Positions 9,764 to 18,531 of a DNA stretch of 64,000 nt are shown here, piece after piece. Origin of the DNA: Leptospira fainei serovar Hurstbridge str. BUT 6 (GTDB taxonomy: Bacteria > Spirochaetota > Leptospiria > Leptospirales > Leptospiraceae); NCBI RefSeq assembly GCF_000306235.2, contig NZ_AKWZ02000004.1:62001-126000 (forward strand). Direction: 5' to 3'. Below the pieces are notes generated by a model. That model searched no databases, was not told where the DNA came from, and saw nothing but the letters and a program-made list of their open reading frames with translations. Within the stretch, counting starts at the first letter, position 1. Every line of letters begins with the position of its first letter. Both the position numbers and the translations under genes were made by a program.

Positions 9764-11794
9764 TCAAACGTTCGGGACCACAGTGTAAGCCTGGGAAACA
9801 GGACCTCCCGGCCCTTGCGCCGTCAGAATAAACGTTACGCTTTGCGGGTTATCGCCTGTTCCGGCGCCCACGGAGGCGCTCCCTGAAATCGCGGTGGAAA
9901 CTACTCCTCCATTGACAGTGACTTGACAGGAAACCGCGCGAAGCGTCGCCCAATTGAAAACCGCTTGAGCTTCTTCGAAATAAAATTTATTCATCTGCCA
10001 CGACCCGCCCACGCTAGTAATCTGCACCCCATCCGTTGCCGTTATGGAAATGGATCGAGAAACTGGACCATTCCCTCCGTTACAGGTTAAAGTGAAAACA
10101 TCGGTAGAATGAGTTAAGGAAAGCTGAATGCTTCCTTTGCCGGAAGGCAATTGAGTCCCGTTAATATCGAGTATAGTCGCGAAATCCGTATCCCATTGGA
10201 AGGTGATTTGATCGCCGATTTTGGCGCTGGAGACATTCGCCTGAAAAAGATTGATCTTTACTGATTGCACCGTAACGGTCACGGCAGAAGTAACCGGACC
10301 GTATAATCCCTGAGCAGTAAGCGTATACGTAGTGTCATGCACCGGAGAAACATTGGTTGAACCGTTCGTTTTCACCGTTCCGATCCCTTGATCAATTGAA
10401 AGAGAATGTGCGAATCTTGAATTCCAGTTCAACTGAACCGAGTCTCCTACTTTAATAGGACCGACTGTGGAAGATGTCAATGAACAGCTCACCGGTTCGA
10501 TTAAAATTCCTTCCTGCTTATTATTGCTACGGCCGTCTTGCGTAAACGCTGCGATCCCGACCGAGAACAAAATAGGTGAATTAGAATTTTGTAACTGAGG
10601 TAAAACTGGAGTGATTTTCAAACCCGATTCCATTGCGGGAAAAGTTTGGTAAGCCTGAATCGTTTGGCCGTTCTGATCCAAAAGGCTGCCGATATTGGTA
10701 TTCAACGTGCAATACTCGGCTCCTTGTGTCTGCCATTGAAGTGTTATAGAGTCCCCGTAAGCAAGCTGGGACGGAGAAATAAAAAATGCGCTAATAACCG
10801 CGGCTGGGAGTTCCTTTTGCAGAGAAAAAGTCGCATAACCGTCGTTAAATCCCGGAACATTGAAAAATTCCAAATAAACGTTAGCGATCCCTGGCTCGAT
10901 ATGACTGACTAAATTTTCCAATTGGAATTCTAAACGATCATTGCTTCCTCCGTTTAGAAAAACGTTCGCACTAGCGGTAAATTTCCAAGTCGGAATGTTT
11001 CGAATTCTTTCCACGGAAAGGGAGAATAAATTTTGGTATTCCCGTAAAAGCGAAATATTCGCAAGTGCGGCATCGGCAGCGCTGGTCAAATCGCCCAAAT
11101 CCTGTCCGGTATCAAAGGAAATCCTAATATAGGAAACGTTCGCCGTCGCAGGTATTTGCGCTGCGTTCGGATCACGATTAGTCAAATAGAAATTGACGGA
11201 GTTCGTGTTATTTGCGGGTGCATCGGAGGGAGTCAAATAGATCACCGAGGAATTTTCCGCGTTCGCAATTAAGATCAAATCCTTATTCCCCAGCTTCGGT
11301 ACTTGGAGTATTTTAGCTTGGGTAGAATAAATTCCGTCGCCGATAATCGAAGCATCCAAATTATATAAGTTAAGATTCAAAGCTTGAGGAATCTGACGCG
11401 GAGAAGAAGTTTTGAACCCGGAAAGTTTTAGCGTAAGACTTCCATTCGCGGGAACGTTTATGTCCGAGACGGGGGAAAGCATTAAGTAAATTCCATCGTC
11501 CGAAAAACATTTTGCCTTCCAGTTCTCCTGCGGGCTAACTGCAATCGCATCCAAATCGGAGGCGGTAAAAGTTTCGGGAAAGAAAATACCTAGTAAAAAC
11601 GAATTGGCAGGGACCGCCTGATCTGAAACCGGATCTCCCTTTTTTAACAAGACAGACTGCCCGCCCGCATTCGAGAGTTGAATCTCGAACGTTTGCTCGG
11701 AGGATACTGGATCTCCGGATTGATTCGGGACATATATGACGGTGTTTCCCTGAGAATCTGCGGGAGAAAAAACTACATTCAGCGTACGGCTCAT
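9764..11794 (-). CDS. Ig-like repeat protein, convergent paralogue
   Basis: This 676-aa protein is clearly homologous to the product of 7977-9752 along its whole length: both open with a (V/L)SPxDxxGNxxxYVPN-like block, share FLNGGSNDRxEF, RISFDTG and NIPTWKFT, and continue into the same Ig-like repeats (KVGDSVQLNWNS, DQGIGTVKTNGSTNVSP). It has one more C-terminal Ig-like unit, which explains the extra length. No signal peptide or membrane helix is seen. The two genes face each other with 11 bp between the stop codons, too little for a conventional terminator. An inverted duplication followed by divergence is the simplest explanation. The RBS is weak (AGG about 11 bases before the ATG). Function unknown. 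Confidence 0.72.
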   Translation of the reverse strand: MSRTLNVVFSPADSQGNTVIYVPNQSGDPVSSEQTFEIQLSNAGGQSVLLKKGDPVSDQAVPANSFLLGIFFPETFTASDLDAIAVSPQENWKAKCFSDDGIYLMLSPVSDINVPANGSLTLKLSGFKTSSPRQIPQALNLNLYNLDASIIGDGIYSTQAKILQVPKLGNKDLILIANAENSSVIYLTPSDAPANNTNSVNFYLTNRDPNAAQIPATANVSYIRISFDTGQDLGDLTSAADAALANISLLREYQNLFSLSVERIRNIPTWKFTASANVFLNGGSNDRLEFQLENLVSHIEPGIANVYLEFFNVPGFNDGYATFSLQKELPAAVISAFFISPSQLAYGDSITLQWQTQGAEYCTLNTNIGSLLDQNGQTIQAYQTFPAMESGLKITPVLPQLQNSNSPILFSVGIAAFTQDGRSNNKQEGILIEPVSCSLTSSTVGPIKVGDSVQLNWNSRFAHSLSIDQGIGTVKTNGSTNVSPVHDTTYTLTAQGLYGPVTSAVTVTVQSVKINLFQANVSSAKIGDQITFQWDTDFATILDINGTQLPSGKGSIQLSLTHSTDVFTLTCNGGNGPVSRSISITATDGVQITSVGGSWQMNKFYFEEAQAVFNWATLRAVSCQVTVNGGVVSTAISGSASVGAGTGDNPQSVTFILTAQGPGGPVSQAYTVVPNV

Positions 11795-12189
11795 TTTATT
11801 CTAACCTACAATAAAAGAAAGACTCCACATTCGTGAAGCCTCTTACTTATCTTAAGTCCCTACGACAAATTGGAATCGAAGATGGACCTTAATCCACGAG
11901 AATTGAACCGGGATGCGTGTTTAAATCAAGTCAAAAAAGTGAACTTTGTGAAAAATCGATCTGCATCGAATCGGCTCGGGCAGAAAATACAAAAACTCCG
12001 GGACAACCCTTAAAGACGGTCACTTCCATTAAATCCGTCCGTTAAGTATCGATCCATTAATACTTATTTCCGATTGCGAGAATATTCCCGAATGATAAGA
12101 ATTAAGACCTTGAATATTAGAAAAAGATTGTTCTCACCCTTCCAATATTCAAACCCTCCGAATCTCGACTTTATTAAATAAATCGAAAA
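11795..12189. other. Intergenic, no gene seen
   Basis: About 395 bp between the Ig-like paralogue and the DoxX gene. It must hold the promoter of the Ig-like paralogue, but I see no convincing -35/-10 pair, RNA gene or repeat. The half next to the DoxX gene is AT-rich. Confidence 0.4.
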
Positions 12190-12582
12190 TTATTCCTTCA
12201 AACTAAAAGGTCCCGACCCGAAATGAGCGATCAGTAAAGCTCCGCCAAGCATGGAAAGATTTTTCATAAACATAGCCTGCTGGACGCGAACTGCAATAGG
12301 ATCGGTAATGCCCCAAAACTGGTGCATCATAACCGTTACAGGTACGAGGAATAACACGATTAACCATGCACCCCAAGCAGCTTTAAATCCCAGAACAATG
12401 CTGAGACCCCCGAAAAAAGCAATCATTCCGGAAAGCGGAACCGCAATCGAAGCGAGCGGGACTCCTAATTGCGCTGCATGCGCTATCCTTTCGGAAGAGA
12501 AATGTCCCGGACCCGCGACGATAAAAATTGCCCCGAAAAGAATTCGAGCTAACAAAACGATTAATTCCATATTTTTCTCCAT
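12190..12582 (-). CDS. DoxX family membrane protein
   Basis: A small integral membrane protein of about 130 aa with four hydrophobic helices. The first helix motif (LLARILFGAIFIVAG followed by H-F) and the closing motif (MFMKNLSMLGGALLIAHFGSGP) are characteristic of the DoxX family. Members of this family are inner-membrane proteins linked in some bacteria to oxidative-stress or quinone-related functions; the substrate is unknown here. Two starts are possible: the ATG at 12582, with AGAGA five bases upstream, or the ATG at 12570, which has GGAG six bases upstream (that GGAG lies inside the first codons). It appears monocistronic. The family call is firm; its physiological role is not. Confidence 0.85.
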   Translation of the reverse strand: MEKNMELIVLLARILFGAIFIVAGPGHFSSERIAHAAQLGVPLASIAVPLSGMIAFFGGLSIVLGFKAAWGAWLIVLFLVPVTVMMHQFWGITDPIAVRVQQAMFMKNLSMLGGALLIAHFGSGPFSLKE

Positions 12583-12846
12583 TTAATTCTCTTATTTGAA
12601 AGATGGTTTAAATGGTTTCAATATTCTTCCCGCGCGTTCTTAGGATTATGATTAACATACGTTAATACCTTTTCCCGCAAATTACGTTCAAATATTCGTA
12701 ATTAACCGTGTTTTCTTAGTACCCCCCCGCCCGCCCAAGTATGATTTTTAGCGCATTCCCGACGCGCGAGGGGTTCGGAATATCGAAGAAATTTAATGCA
12801 ATATCTAATATCTATCGATGAATAAAAAAAATTTTCAAACCGAGTT

Positions 12847-14085
12847 TCATTCGGCTAATTGCAACTCCGAGATGGAAAGTGAATACAATCCTCTGGACTG
12901 TAGATCGAAAGAAGGAAAATAAACTCTTTCTCCGAAAGGAACCGCGACGGAGATATCCCGAATCTTGGAACCGTCATGCAAAGAATAATAGAGAGCTCGT
13001 TTCGCTCTCGAATCTAGAACAAGAAACCCTGTTTTTTTGGAAATCGGCAGAATCCATTGCGGAAGAGAAAGGAGAGCGGACTTCATCCAGGGATTTCCAT
13101 GTACAAAATTGATAAGCCCGGATCTTCGCTTAATGATTCCCGCCCAAATCCGCCCTTTGTCGTCCCGTTCAAGCCCATCCGCCAAACCCGGTAAATTTTC
13201 GAAGAGAACTTCCGACGTTCCGCCCTTCTTTCCCGAGATAAATGCGCGTAGAATTCTAAATTTGGAAGTCTCGGTAAAAATAACGGACTCCTCCATTCCA
13301 GCCGGATTTTCCTCCAAAAGGATTCCGTCCACGAAAGTGAATCCGTTCAGCACCAACGAGATGGATTCCTTTTTTCGGTCGTATATCCAAAGTTTACCGT
13401 GAGGATACAAACCGATCGCTTCCGGTACCGCTCCGCTCCCCATTGAGGCTTCCTCTCTTTCGAAAGGTTCGGTGATATAGATGCGATTTCCATCCGGCGA
13501 CACGGCGAGGTCGTTACAAAGAGAAAACGATCTGGAATTGGCCGGAGTTAGATCTTTTAGCAAAATCGCCCGTCTTTCGGATAATGTATAAACTTTTTCG
13601 AATTCTTCTTTTTCCGTTTTCGGTAGATCCAATACTAAAGGTTTCAATTTCTTAGTAGAGATCTCAACTTCGTATAAACCGACTCGATTTTTTTCATCGT
13701 AAGATTCTCCTCCCAATCTGGAAGCACAGACTAGAATCTTCTCCTTTTTGCTATCGGAATACTGTAGACCTGCGGGATTTACGGGAGGACGCAACCATTG
13801 AGAAGCCTTCCCCGTAACCAAATCCAATTTCCAGATCCAGCCGTCCATACCGGATGCAAATCCCTGTTTTTTTTCGGCGTCAAAGATCAAATCGTCGTGG
13901 CCGGGGAGATCCGTCATTGCCACTTTCAAACCGTTTAAAAACGAATCCTGTTTTGCTTCGACTTCTAAGATACCCGAAGGAACTTCTCCCAAGCGATACG
14001 CTTCACCGATTTTGATTTTTTCAGGGTTACAACCGATTATGTACGAAATAGAGATAAATATAATAAAATTCTGATTTAGTTTCAT
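12847..14085 (-). CDS. SMP-30/strictosidine-synthase-like beta-propeller lipoprotein
   Basis: The 412-aa product starts with a hydrophobic signal ending in YIIGC, a spirochaete-type lipobox, so it is probably a lipoprotein. The mature part reads as a beta-propeller of the SMP-30/gluconolactonase/strictosidine-synthase-like group: blades include GFASGMDGWIWKLDLVTG, NDLAVSPDGNRIYITEP, KLWIYDRKKESISLVLNGF and ERDDKGRIWAGI. In this family a metal-bound propeller hydrolyses lactones or similar compounds, but catalytic residues cannot be assigned with confidence by eye. Its ATG overlaps the stop of the upstream M24 gene by 4 bp (ATGA), so the two are translationally coupled. The operon promoter is probably the shared motif at 15003-15044. 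Confidence 0.75.
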   Translation of the reverse strand: MKLNQNFIIFISISYIIGCNPEKIKIGEAYRLGEVPSGILEVEAKQDSFLNGLKVAMTDLPGHDDLIFDAEKKQGFASGMDGWIWKLDLVTGKASQWLRPPVNPAGLQYSDSKKEKILVCASRLGGESYDEKNRVGLYEVEISTKKLKPLVLDLPKTEKEEFEKVYTLSERRAILLKDLTPANSRSFSLCNDLAVSPDGNRIYITEPFEREEASMGSGAVPEAIGLYPHGKLWIYDRKKESISLVLNGFTFVDGILLEENPAGMEESVIFTETSKFRILRAFISGKKGGTSEVLFENLPGLADGLERDDKGRIWAGIIKRRSGLINFVHGNPWMKSALLSLPQWILPISKKTGFLVLDSRAKRALYYSLHDGSKIRDISVAVPFGERVYFPSFDLQSRGLYSLSISELQLAE

Positions 14086-14969
14086 ATCGATTCTTGTAAT
14101 TTCCTAGCTTTATTTACGTGGGGAACATTATCGTCCAACCAGTAAACTCGATCTTTTTCCACCACTAGGATCTCTTCGAACTTAAATCCGGTCTTCCCTT
14201 TGCCGAGATGGGGCTCGATCGCCCATAACCCTGTTTTATCGCCTTCATGATCGGGCGTAAGAAGTTCCGGCAAGACCTTATGAGTTAGAAATTCATAAGA
14301 TCCTTGGAGACTGAACCAACTGGCGAAACTGATCGGCAATAAGGGAAAGGAAATATTAGGAATACGTACTTTATATACGCGATGGCCCAGCACAGCGAAC
14401 GGATACAAGGAGTGAATATTGTCAAAACCGTTCTGCTTTGCGTCCCGATCTATTTTCCACCAAATCTCCGAGGCGCTCATAGAAGAGGCAAAGTATTCGG
14501 GAATCGCTTTCCGGAGTTTTAGAAGATATTCCATTCCGGAATTCAATTCCGGATTCTCCCGTAGAGAAGAAGAGTAACCGATATCTCCGATATAACCTTC
14601 AACGACGGGAGAAACGTCCAGGATAAAAGATTCGTTCGGCGCTAGTCTTTTCTTACCTGGATGAAACTGAGTAAATCTCTTATAGCCGTCGAATCTAGCA
14701 TGTTCCCCAAACCAGGCAAAGGGCCGATGCAGGAACACCTTCACTCCGTGGTCCCGTAAGAAAGTATCCATGCGTTTTGCCGTCTGGATCTCCGTCCATC
14801 CTTCCCGCATTTCCTTTTCGATTTCGGTAACGCATCGGTAAGCTAGTCTCTGGGCTTTTCGAAAACCCGCTTTCTCTTCTTCGCTCGGAGTTTTCACCGA
14901 CTCGGAATGATATCTGGAAAATCTGGAAGAAAGTCTGGATAGAAATCCTTTTTCTGTCTCTACTGGCAT
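14082..14969 (-). CDS. M24 family metallopeptidase (Xaa-Pro/Met aminopeptidase fold)
   Basis: The 295-aa product has the pita-bread fold signature: ILDVSPVVEGYIGDIGYS carries the two metal-binding aspartates, LGHRVY supplies the histidine, and WAIEPHLG and FKFEEILVV supply the glutamates, all in the order expected for M24 enzymes. No signal peptide is evident, so it is likely cytoplasmic, unlike its lipoprotein partner. Family members remove N-terminal residues or act as creatinase-like or prolidase-like enzymes; the specificity is not readable here. It is the first gene of a two-gene operon (4-bp overlap with the propeller lipoprotein). The start ATG lies about 34 bases below the -10-like element of the motif at 15003-15044. 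Confidence 0.85.
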   Translation of the reverse strand: MPVETEKGFLSRLSSRFSRYHSESVKTPSEEEKAGFRKAQRLAYRCVTEIEKEMREGWTEIQTAKRMDTFLRDHGVKVFLHRPFAWFGEHARFDGYKRFTQFHPGKKRLAPNESFILDVSPVVEGYIGDIGYSSSLRENPELNSGMEYLLKLRKAIPEYFASSMSASEIWWKIDRDAKQNGFDNIHSLYPFAVLGHRVYKVRIPNISFPLLPISFASWFSLQGSYEFLTHKVLPELLTPDHEGDKTGLWAIEPHLGKGKTGFKFEEILVVEKDRVYWLDDNVPHVNKARKLQESI

Positions 14970-15002
14970 TTTGTGCTTCTCTATGTTCTCGAATAAGAGA
15001 AA

Positions 15003-15044
15003 GAGTAACAGAACCCGAACCGCCTGGCTTGAACGATTCCGGTA
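15003..15044 (-). promoter_or_regulatory. Shared bipartite promoter motif, copy A
   Basis: On the minus strand the sequence reads ACCGGAATCGTTCAAGC, then 19 bases, then TACTCT at the place where copies B and C have TATCAT. It lies 34 bases upstream of the M24 peptidase start and points at it. The 17-base block differs from copies B (20142-20183) and C (16275-16316) at only one or two positions, and the distance to the -10-like hexamer is identical in all three. The AraC gene starts right next to it, so that protein is the obvious candidate binder; this is an inference. Confidence 0.6.
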
Positions 15045-15069
15045 TTATAGGAAATTTTTAGGAACCGAA

Positions 15070-15855
15070 TCATTCCGATTCGCAGAACCGGACTTCGATC
15101 GATTTTAAGTGACCGAAAAAAAAAGAGGGTACGAATCCGAAATTTTCCTTAAACGTACGGGTAAAATGCGCCGAGTCCGAAAAGCCCGCAGAGTGAGCGG
15201 CTTCGGTTAGGTTTTTTCCTTCCTTTAAAAGTTTTACGGTGCTCATGACTCGGACCCATAACAAGTATCTTCTGAGAGGAATTCCCAAATTTTCCTTAAA
15301 GAGACGAATCAATCGATCTTCGGAAATTGAAAAGTCCTTGCCGATCTCTTTCATCCGGATGCTGTCAGGCAATTCAGTTCGAATTTTATGCGCGATCTTT
15401 TGAACTCTTTCGTCTATGTTCTTTTCCAATTTTCGAAAAGGATAGACACATTGCAACAAATCAAGATGAAGCTCCCAAACTTCCGTATCATTTAAATTTC
15501 CATAATATAATTCCCATAATCTTTCCATCAGAGGAAGAAAAGCGGAAATTTCTAATCGTTTAACCTTTCCCGTCTCTATGAATTCGGCGATGGCTCCGTA
15601 TTCATACGTTTCCGGATCGATCAGCAACGATACCATTTCCACTCCGGGGGAAACGGTACGATGATAGGTATTCGGTGCGACCAAGGCCGCCCGGTATTCT
15701 TCTTTTCCATTTTCGGTCTCAATACATATATTTTCGGTTAATGAAACCGCCAAGGTAGCCGCATAGTGTTCGTGAAAATCCGTTTGCATCGCATTCGTTG
15801 CGAATATCACTCGGCTGTTCCATAGATATAGAATGTCTTTTCGAGAAAAATCCAT
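15070..15855 (-). CDS. AraC family transcriptional regulator
   Basis: The 261-aa protein has an N-terminal sensor-like half (an early FHEHYAATLAVSL block resembling a cupin strand pair) and a C-terminal double helix-turn-helix at ~165-255: IRMKEIGKDFSISEDRLIRLFKE is the first HTH, and LTEAAHSAGFSDSAHFTRTFKENFG is the conserved second HTH and recognition region of AraC/XylS proteins. Its stop codon lies 26 bases from promoter motif copy A, and the three motif copies surround it within about 5 kb. That makes it a plausible local activator of the M24, VOC and outer-membrane protein genes. No ligand can be inferred. The family is certain from the HTH block; the regulon is a hypothesis. Confidence 0.88.
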   Translation of the reverse strand: MDFSRKDILYLWNSRVIFATNAMQTDFHEHYAATLAVSLTENICIETENGKEEYRAALVAPNTYHRTVSPGVEMVSLLIDPETYEYGAIAEFIETGKVKRLEISAFLPLMERLWELYYGNLNDTEVWELHLDLLQCVYPFRKLEKNIDERVQKIAHKIRTELPDSIRMKEIGKDFSISEDRLIRLFKENLGIPLRRYLLWVRVMSTVKLLKEGKNLTEAAHSAGFSDSAHFTRTFKENFGFVPSFFFGHLKSIEVRFCESE

Positions 15856-16460
15856 CTAAGATTCCGAATCTTCTTTGAACGTTTTAGGCATAGTAATATC
15901 GGACTCGGTTCTAACGGAAGGGGCCGAACTTGGAACAAATCGTCGGTCGCAGAAATCGATTCCGGAAATTGTAAGGAAATTGATTCTTCAAAGGGAAGAA
16001 CCTTTATCAAGGAAAAAACGTCGGAATTTTTTCAAGTAGAGCGGGCATGTTTGTCCCCGTATTCAAATAGCGCCGTAACGATTTGAGTTAATATCTCTCC
16101 TTACGAGAAATCCGCCGTCACAAAAGTGTATGTGATATCGTAACCGAATACAACGATCTAAGCTATCGTTTTATTTAGAGCTATCGATCTCTCTTCAACG
16201 ACTCGTCCCAAAACGACCGAATTAGTTTAGTTTGAACGATTCTACGATCGCCTACCCGATAATTTTTTATCCGCACCGGAATCATTCAAGCGGACCACCT
16301 GCTATTCGTGTATCATAAAGCAAGACTCGAACCTATTTCATTCAATCTCGCATGGTGATCATCCCCCTGATCCGATCTGGCGAGCAAATACGTGGATTAG
16401 TCGGACAGCGTAAATTGAGAGATCGATGATGAATGAAGAGAACTCGGAAATCGGAGCGAA
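15856..16460. other. Divergent intergenic region between AraC and VOC genes
   Basis: About 605 bp with no credible ORF. It holds motif copy C at 16275-16316 upstream of the VOC gene. The AraC promoter must also lie here but was not identified. No RNA gene was seen. Confidence 0.45.
16275..16316 (+). promoter_or_regulatory. Shared bipartite promoter motif, copy C
   Basis: The plus strand reads ACCGGAATCATTCAAGC, 19 bases, then TATCAT, the same layout as copies A and B. It lies about 145 bases upstream of the VOC gene ATG and points toward it. TATCAT would serve as a -10 element. There is no good -35 hexamer at the usual distance, which is typical of activator-dependent promoters. Confidence 0.58.
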
Positions 16461-17468
16461 ATGAGAAAACTATTTTCTGCAATCTGTATTTTAATAACTG
16501 CCATCTTACTTTGGTGGGTTATCACTGCATCTCAAAGTGATTATCGTAAAATAGAAGGTATCGATTTTTCGTACGCAACCGTAATTTTAAATAGCCCAAA
16601 TCCTGAACGACTTTCGAAATTTTATCAAAGCGTCTTTCGAACTCAAAAATCGGAAGATGCGTCGGACTGGAGTTTGGATGGCTCCGGTAAATCCGTCGTA
16701 TCTCTTAGAACGCCAGGATATCAAGGGCACGGTCCATTATTAACTATTCTAAAAGGTGGTAAATCGAATGTTAAATCACCTTTACCGAACGATTTAGGTT
16801 ACGCTCATATTTGCTTCGAGAGTGATGATATCCCCGGATTGATCAAACAAATCGCAAAGAACGGCGGCAAAATACTCAGCTCGTTCAAAGATATGGAGAA
16901 AGTTCCGGCAGTATATGCAACTGATCCGGACGGGAATGTTTTCGAAGTTCACATCCCGTTTCCCACACCGCTAACTCCTCGCACTATATATCGCTCATTG
17001 AATTCGCTGGTGCGAACCTATTTTGAATTATCACCGCCCGAGATAGACAGGATACGATTTCTTCACGTAAATATCAATTCGACTGATTGGATTAAGACAG
17101 TTAATTTTTACATTAAGGTATTAGAAACTTCCACTACCGGATTCGAAAGAGATTATAAAGGCGAATTCATTGAAAATCTAACGGGCATAAACGGAGCCGC
17201 TATTCGAGGCCGACACGTTGTATTGCCCGGCTATAGCGATGGAGGTCCAACTTTTGAAGTTTTCACTTATAATAAAGCGTCCTCAAAAAAACCGGTTACG
17301 ATGACCGAAATGGGACGAGTTGCAACCGGTTTCCAGGTTCAAAATCTGGATACTGCAACAAACAAGATAATTAGAGAAGGTGGAACTTTTATACGCCGAA
17401 ATGCAAGTCAATCGGTGATACTCAAGGATCTCGACGGCAACTTATTAATATTGGTGCGGAGAAAATAA
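16461..17468 (+). CDS. Membrane-anchored double VOC (glyoxalase/dioxygenase fold) protein
   Basis: The 335-aa protein begins with one hydrophobic helix (residues ~4-23, LFSAICILITAILLWWVI), either a signal anchor or an uncleaved signal peptide. Two VOC modules follow: the first at ~37-170 (YATVILNSPNPERLSKFYQSVF, ending DPDGNVFEVHIP) and the second at ~195-333 (FLHVNINSTDWIKTVNFYIKVL, ending LKDLDGNLLILVRR). In VOC enzymes, His/Glu residues at the strand starts and ends bind a metal; GYAHICFES and FEVHIP in module 1 fit this better than module 2, which may be structural. The gene has GGAG four bases before its ATG and is followed after 19 bp by an MDR oxidoreductase. The substrate is unknown. 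Confidence 0.8.
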   Translation: MRKLFSAICILITAILLWWVITASQSDYRKIEGIDFSYATVILNSPNPERLSKFYQSVFRTQKSEDASDWSLDGSGKSVVSLRTPGYQGHGPLLTILKGGKSNVKSPLPNDLGYAHICFESDDIPGLIKQIAKNGGKILSSFKDMEKVPAVYATDPDGNVFEVHIPFPTPLTPRTIYRSLNSLVRTYFELSPPEIDRIRFLHVNINSTDWIKTVNFYIKVLETSTTGFERDYKGEFIENLTGINGAAIRGRHVVLPGYSDGGPTFEVFTYNKASSKKPVTMTEMGRVATGFQVQNLDTATNKIIREGGTFIRRNASQSVILKDLDGNLLILVRRK

Positions 17469-17487
17469 CTTCTTGGAGAATTAATTA

Positions 17488-18531
17488 ATGATGAACAATG
17501 TACCGAGCAAAATGAAAGCCCTTCGACAACTCGGGCCCTTACCGGAGAATGCGCTTTCAGATCCGAACGAAATTCGGAAATACTTACAGCTTACTGAAAT
17601 CGACGTCCCAAAACCCGGTCCGGGTCAGGTTCTTGTAAAAGTCGATCGAGGTTCAATGAATCCGAACGATCTTTATCATATTCAAGGAGTCTATAGTTCC
17701 ACTTTAAATTATCCCTATCCGCGGGGTGTTGGCTTTGAAGGAGCCGGCATCGTCGTTGCCAATGGTGGAGGTATAGTAGGAAGACTAAGAATGGGTAAGC
17801 GAGTCGCACTTTACAGTAAGAACGGTATCTTTGCGGAATACGTGTTGGCAGACCCATTAAAGTTAATCGTTCTCCCCAAAGACGTACAGTTTAAAGAAGC
17901 GGCTTCATCCGTTGCAAATCCGATAACCGGTATCGGAATGGCGAGATGGGCGAAAGCGTCAGGGTCAAAATATTTTTTCATTACTGCCGCTGCCGGAGCT
18001 GTCGCGCGTATGACGATGCGTGTAGCGCACAGCTACGGGCTGAAGAGTATTGCAATTGTCCGAAGGGAAGAGCAAGCCGAGATTTGCAAAGAAGAAGGGG
18101 CTTCCTACGTACTAAACCAGGCAGAACCGGATTTCGAATTAAAGCTGACCGAATTGTGCAAAAAAGTAAATTGCACTTACGGCTTTGACTGCATAGGAGG
18201 CGAGATGCCGTTAACTCTGATGCGTGCACTGCCTCAAGGATCCACACTGTGCATGTACGGTTATTTTAATACCGGACCGATGCTATTCCAACCGCAAAAA
18301 TTATTCAGCGGATGGAAAGCGACATTCTTCGAAATCGAATATATTATCGATTCGCTATCTCTTCTCTCAAGATTCCGATTATCAAGGGAAGTTATCAATA
18401 ATGTTAACGGCATTTTCAAACCTAAGATTCAACGTCAATTTAATTTGACTCAAGCGGCGGAAGCGTATACTTACTATAGTCAACATATGACCGAAGGAAA
18501 GATCCAAATCATCGTGAATGACAATTTATAA
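17488..18531 (+). CDS. MDR family zinc-type alcohol dehydrogenase/quinone oxidoreductase-like protein
   Basis: The 347-aa protein has the medium-chain dehydrogenase/reductase layout: an N-terminal GroES-like domain (VPKPGPGQVLVKVDRGSMNPNDL, then GVGFEGAGIVV) and a Rossmann half with FFITAAAGAVARMTMRVAHSYG in place of the usual GxGxxG loop. The structural-zinc cysteines of classical alcohol dehydrogenases are absent, so it is closer to the zinc-independent quinone oxidoreductase or enoyl reductase branch, which uses NADPH. An ATG pair occurs at 17488, with GGAG upstream. It follows the VOC gene by 19 bp, so the two probably act in one redox or detoxification step. The substrate is not inferable. 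Confidence 0.83.
   Translation: MMNNVPSKMKALRQLGPLPENALSDPNEIRKYLQLTEIDVPKPGPGQVLVKVDRGSMNPNDLYHIQGVYSSTLNYPYPRGVGFEGAGIVVANGGGIVGRLRMGKRVALYSKNGIFAEYVLADPLKLIVLPKDVQFKEAASSVANPITGIGMARWAKASGSKYFFITAAAGAVARMTMRVAHSYGLKSIAIVRREEQAEICKEEGASYVLNQAEPDFELKLTELCKKVNCTYGFDCIGGEMPLTLMRALPQGSTLCMYGYFNTGPMLFQPQKLFSGWKATFFEIEYIIDSLSLLSRFRLSREVINNVNGIFKPKIQRQFNLTQAAEAYTYYSQHMTEGKIQIIVNDNL

Noticed and set aside
12720..12740. C-rich run (seven C, then GCCCGCCC) upstream of the propeller lipoprotein stop
   Set aside because: Not inside a gene or promoter, so slippage-based phase variation has nothing to act on.
16231..16260. TTGAACGATTC stretch resembling the shared promoter motif
   Set aside because: Matches only half of the motif, lacks the CCGGT end and the -10 element at the right spacing.
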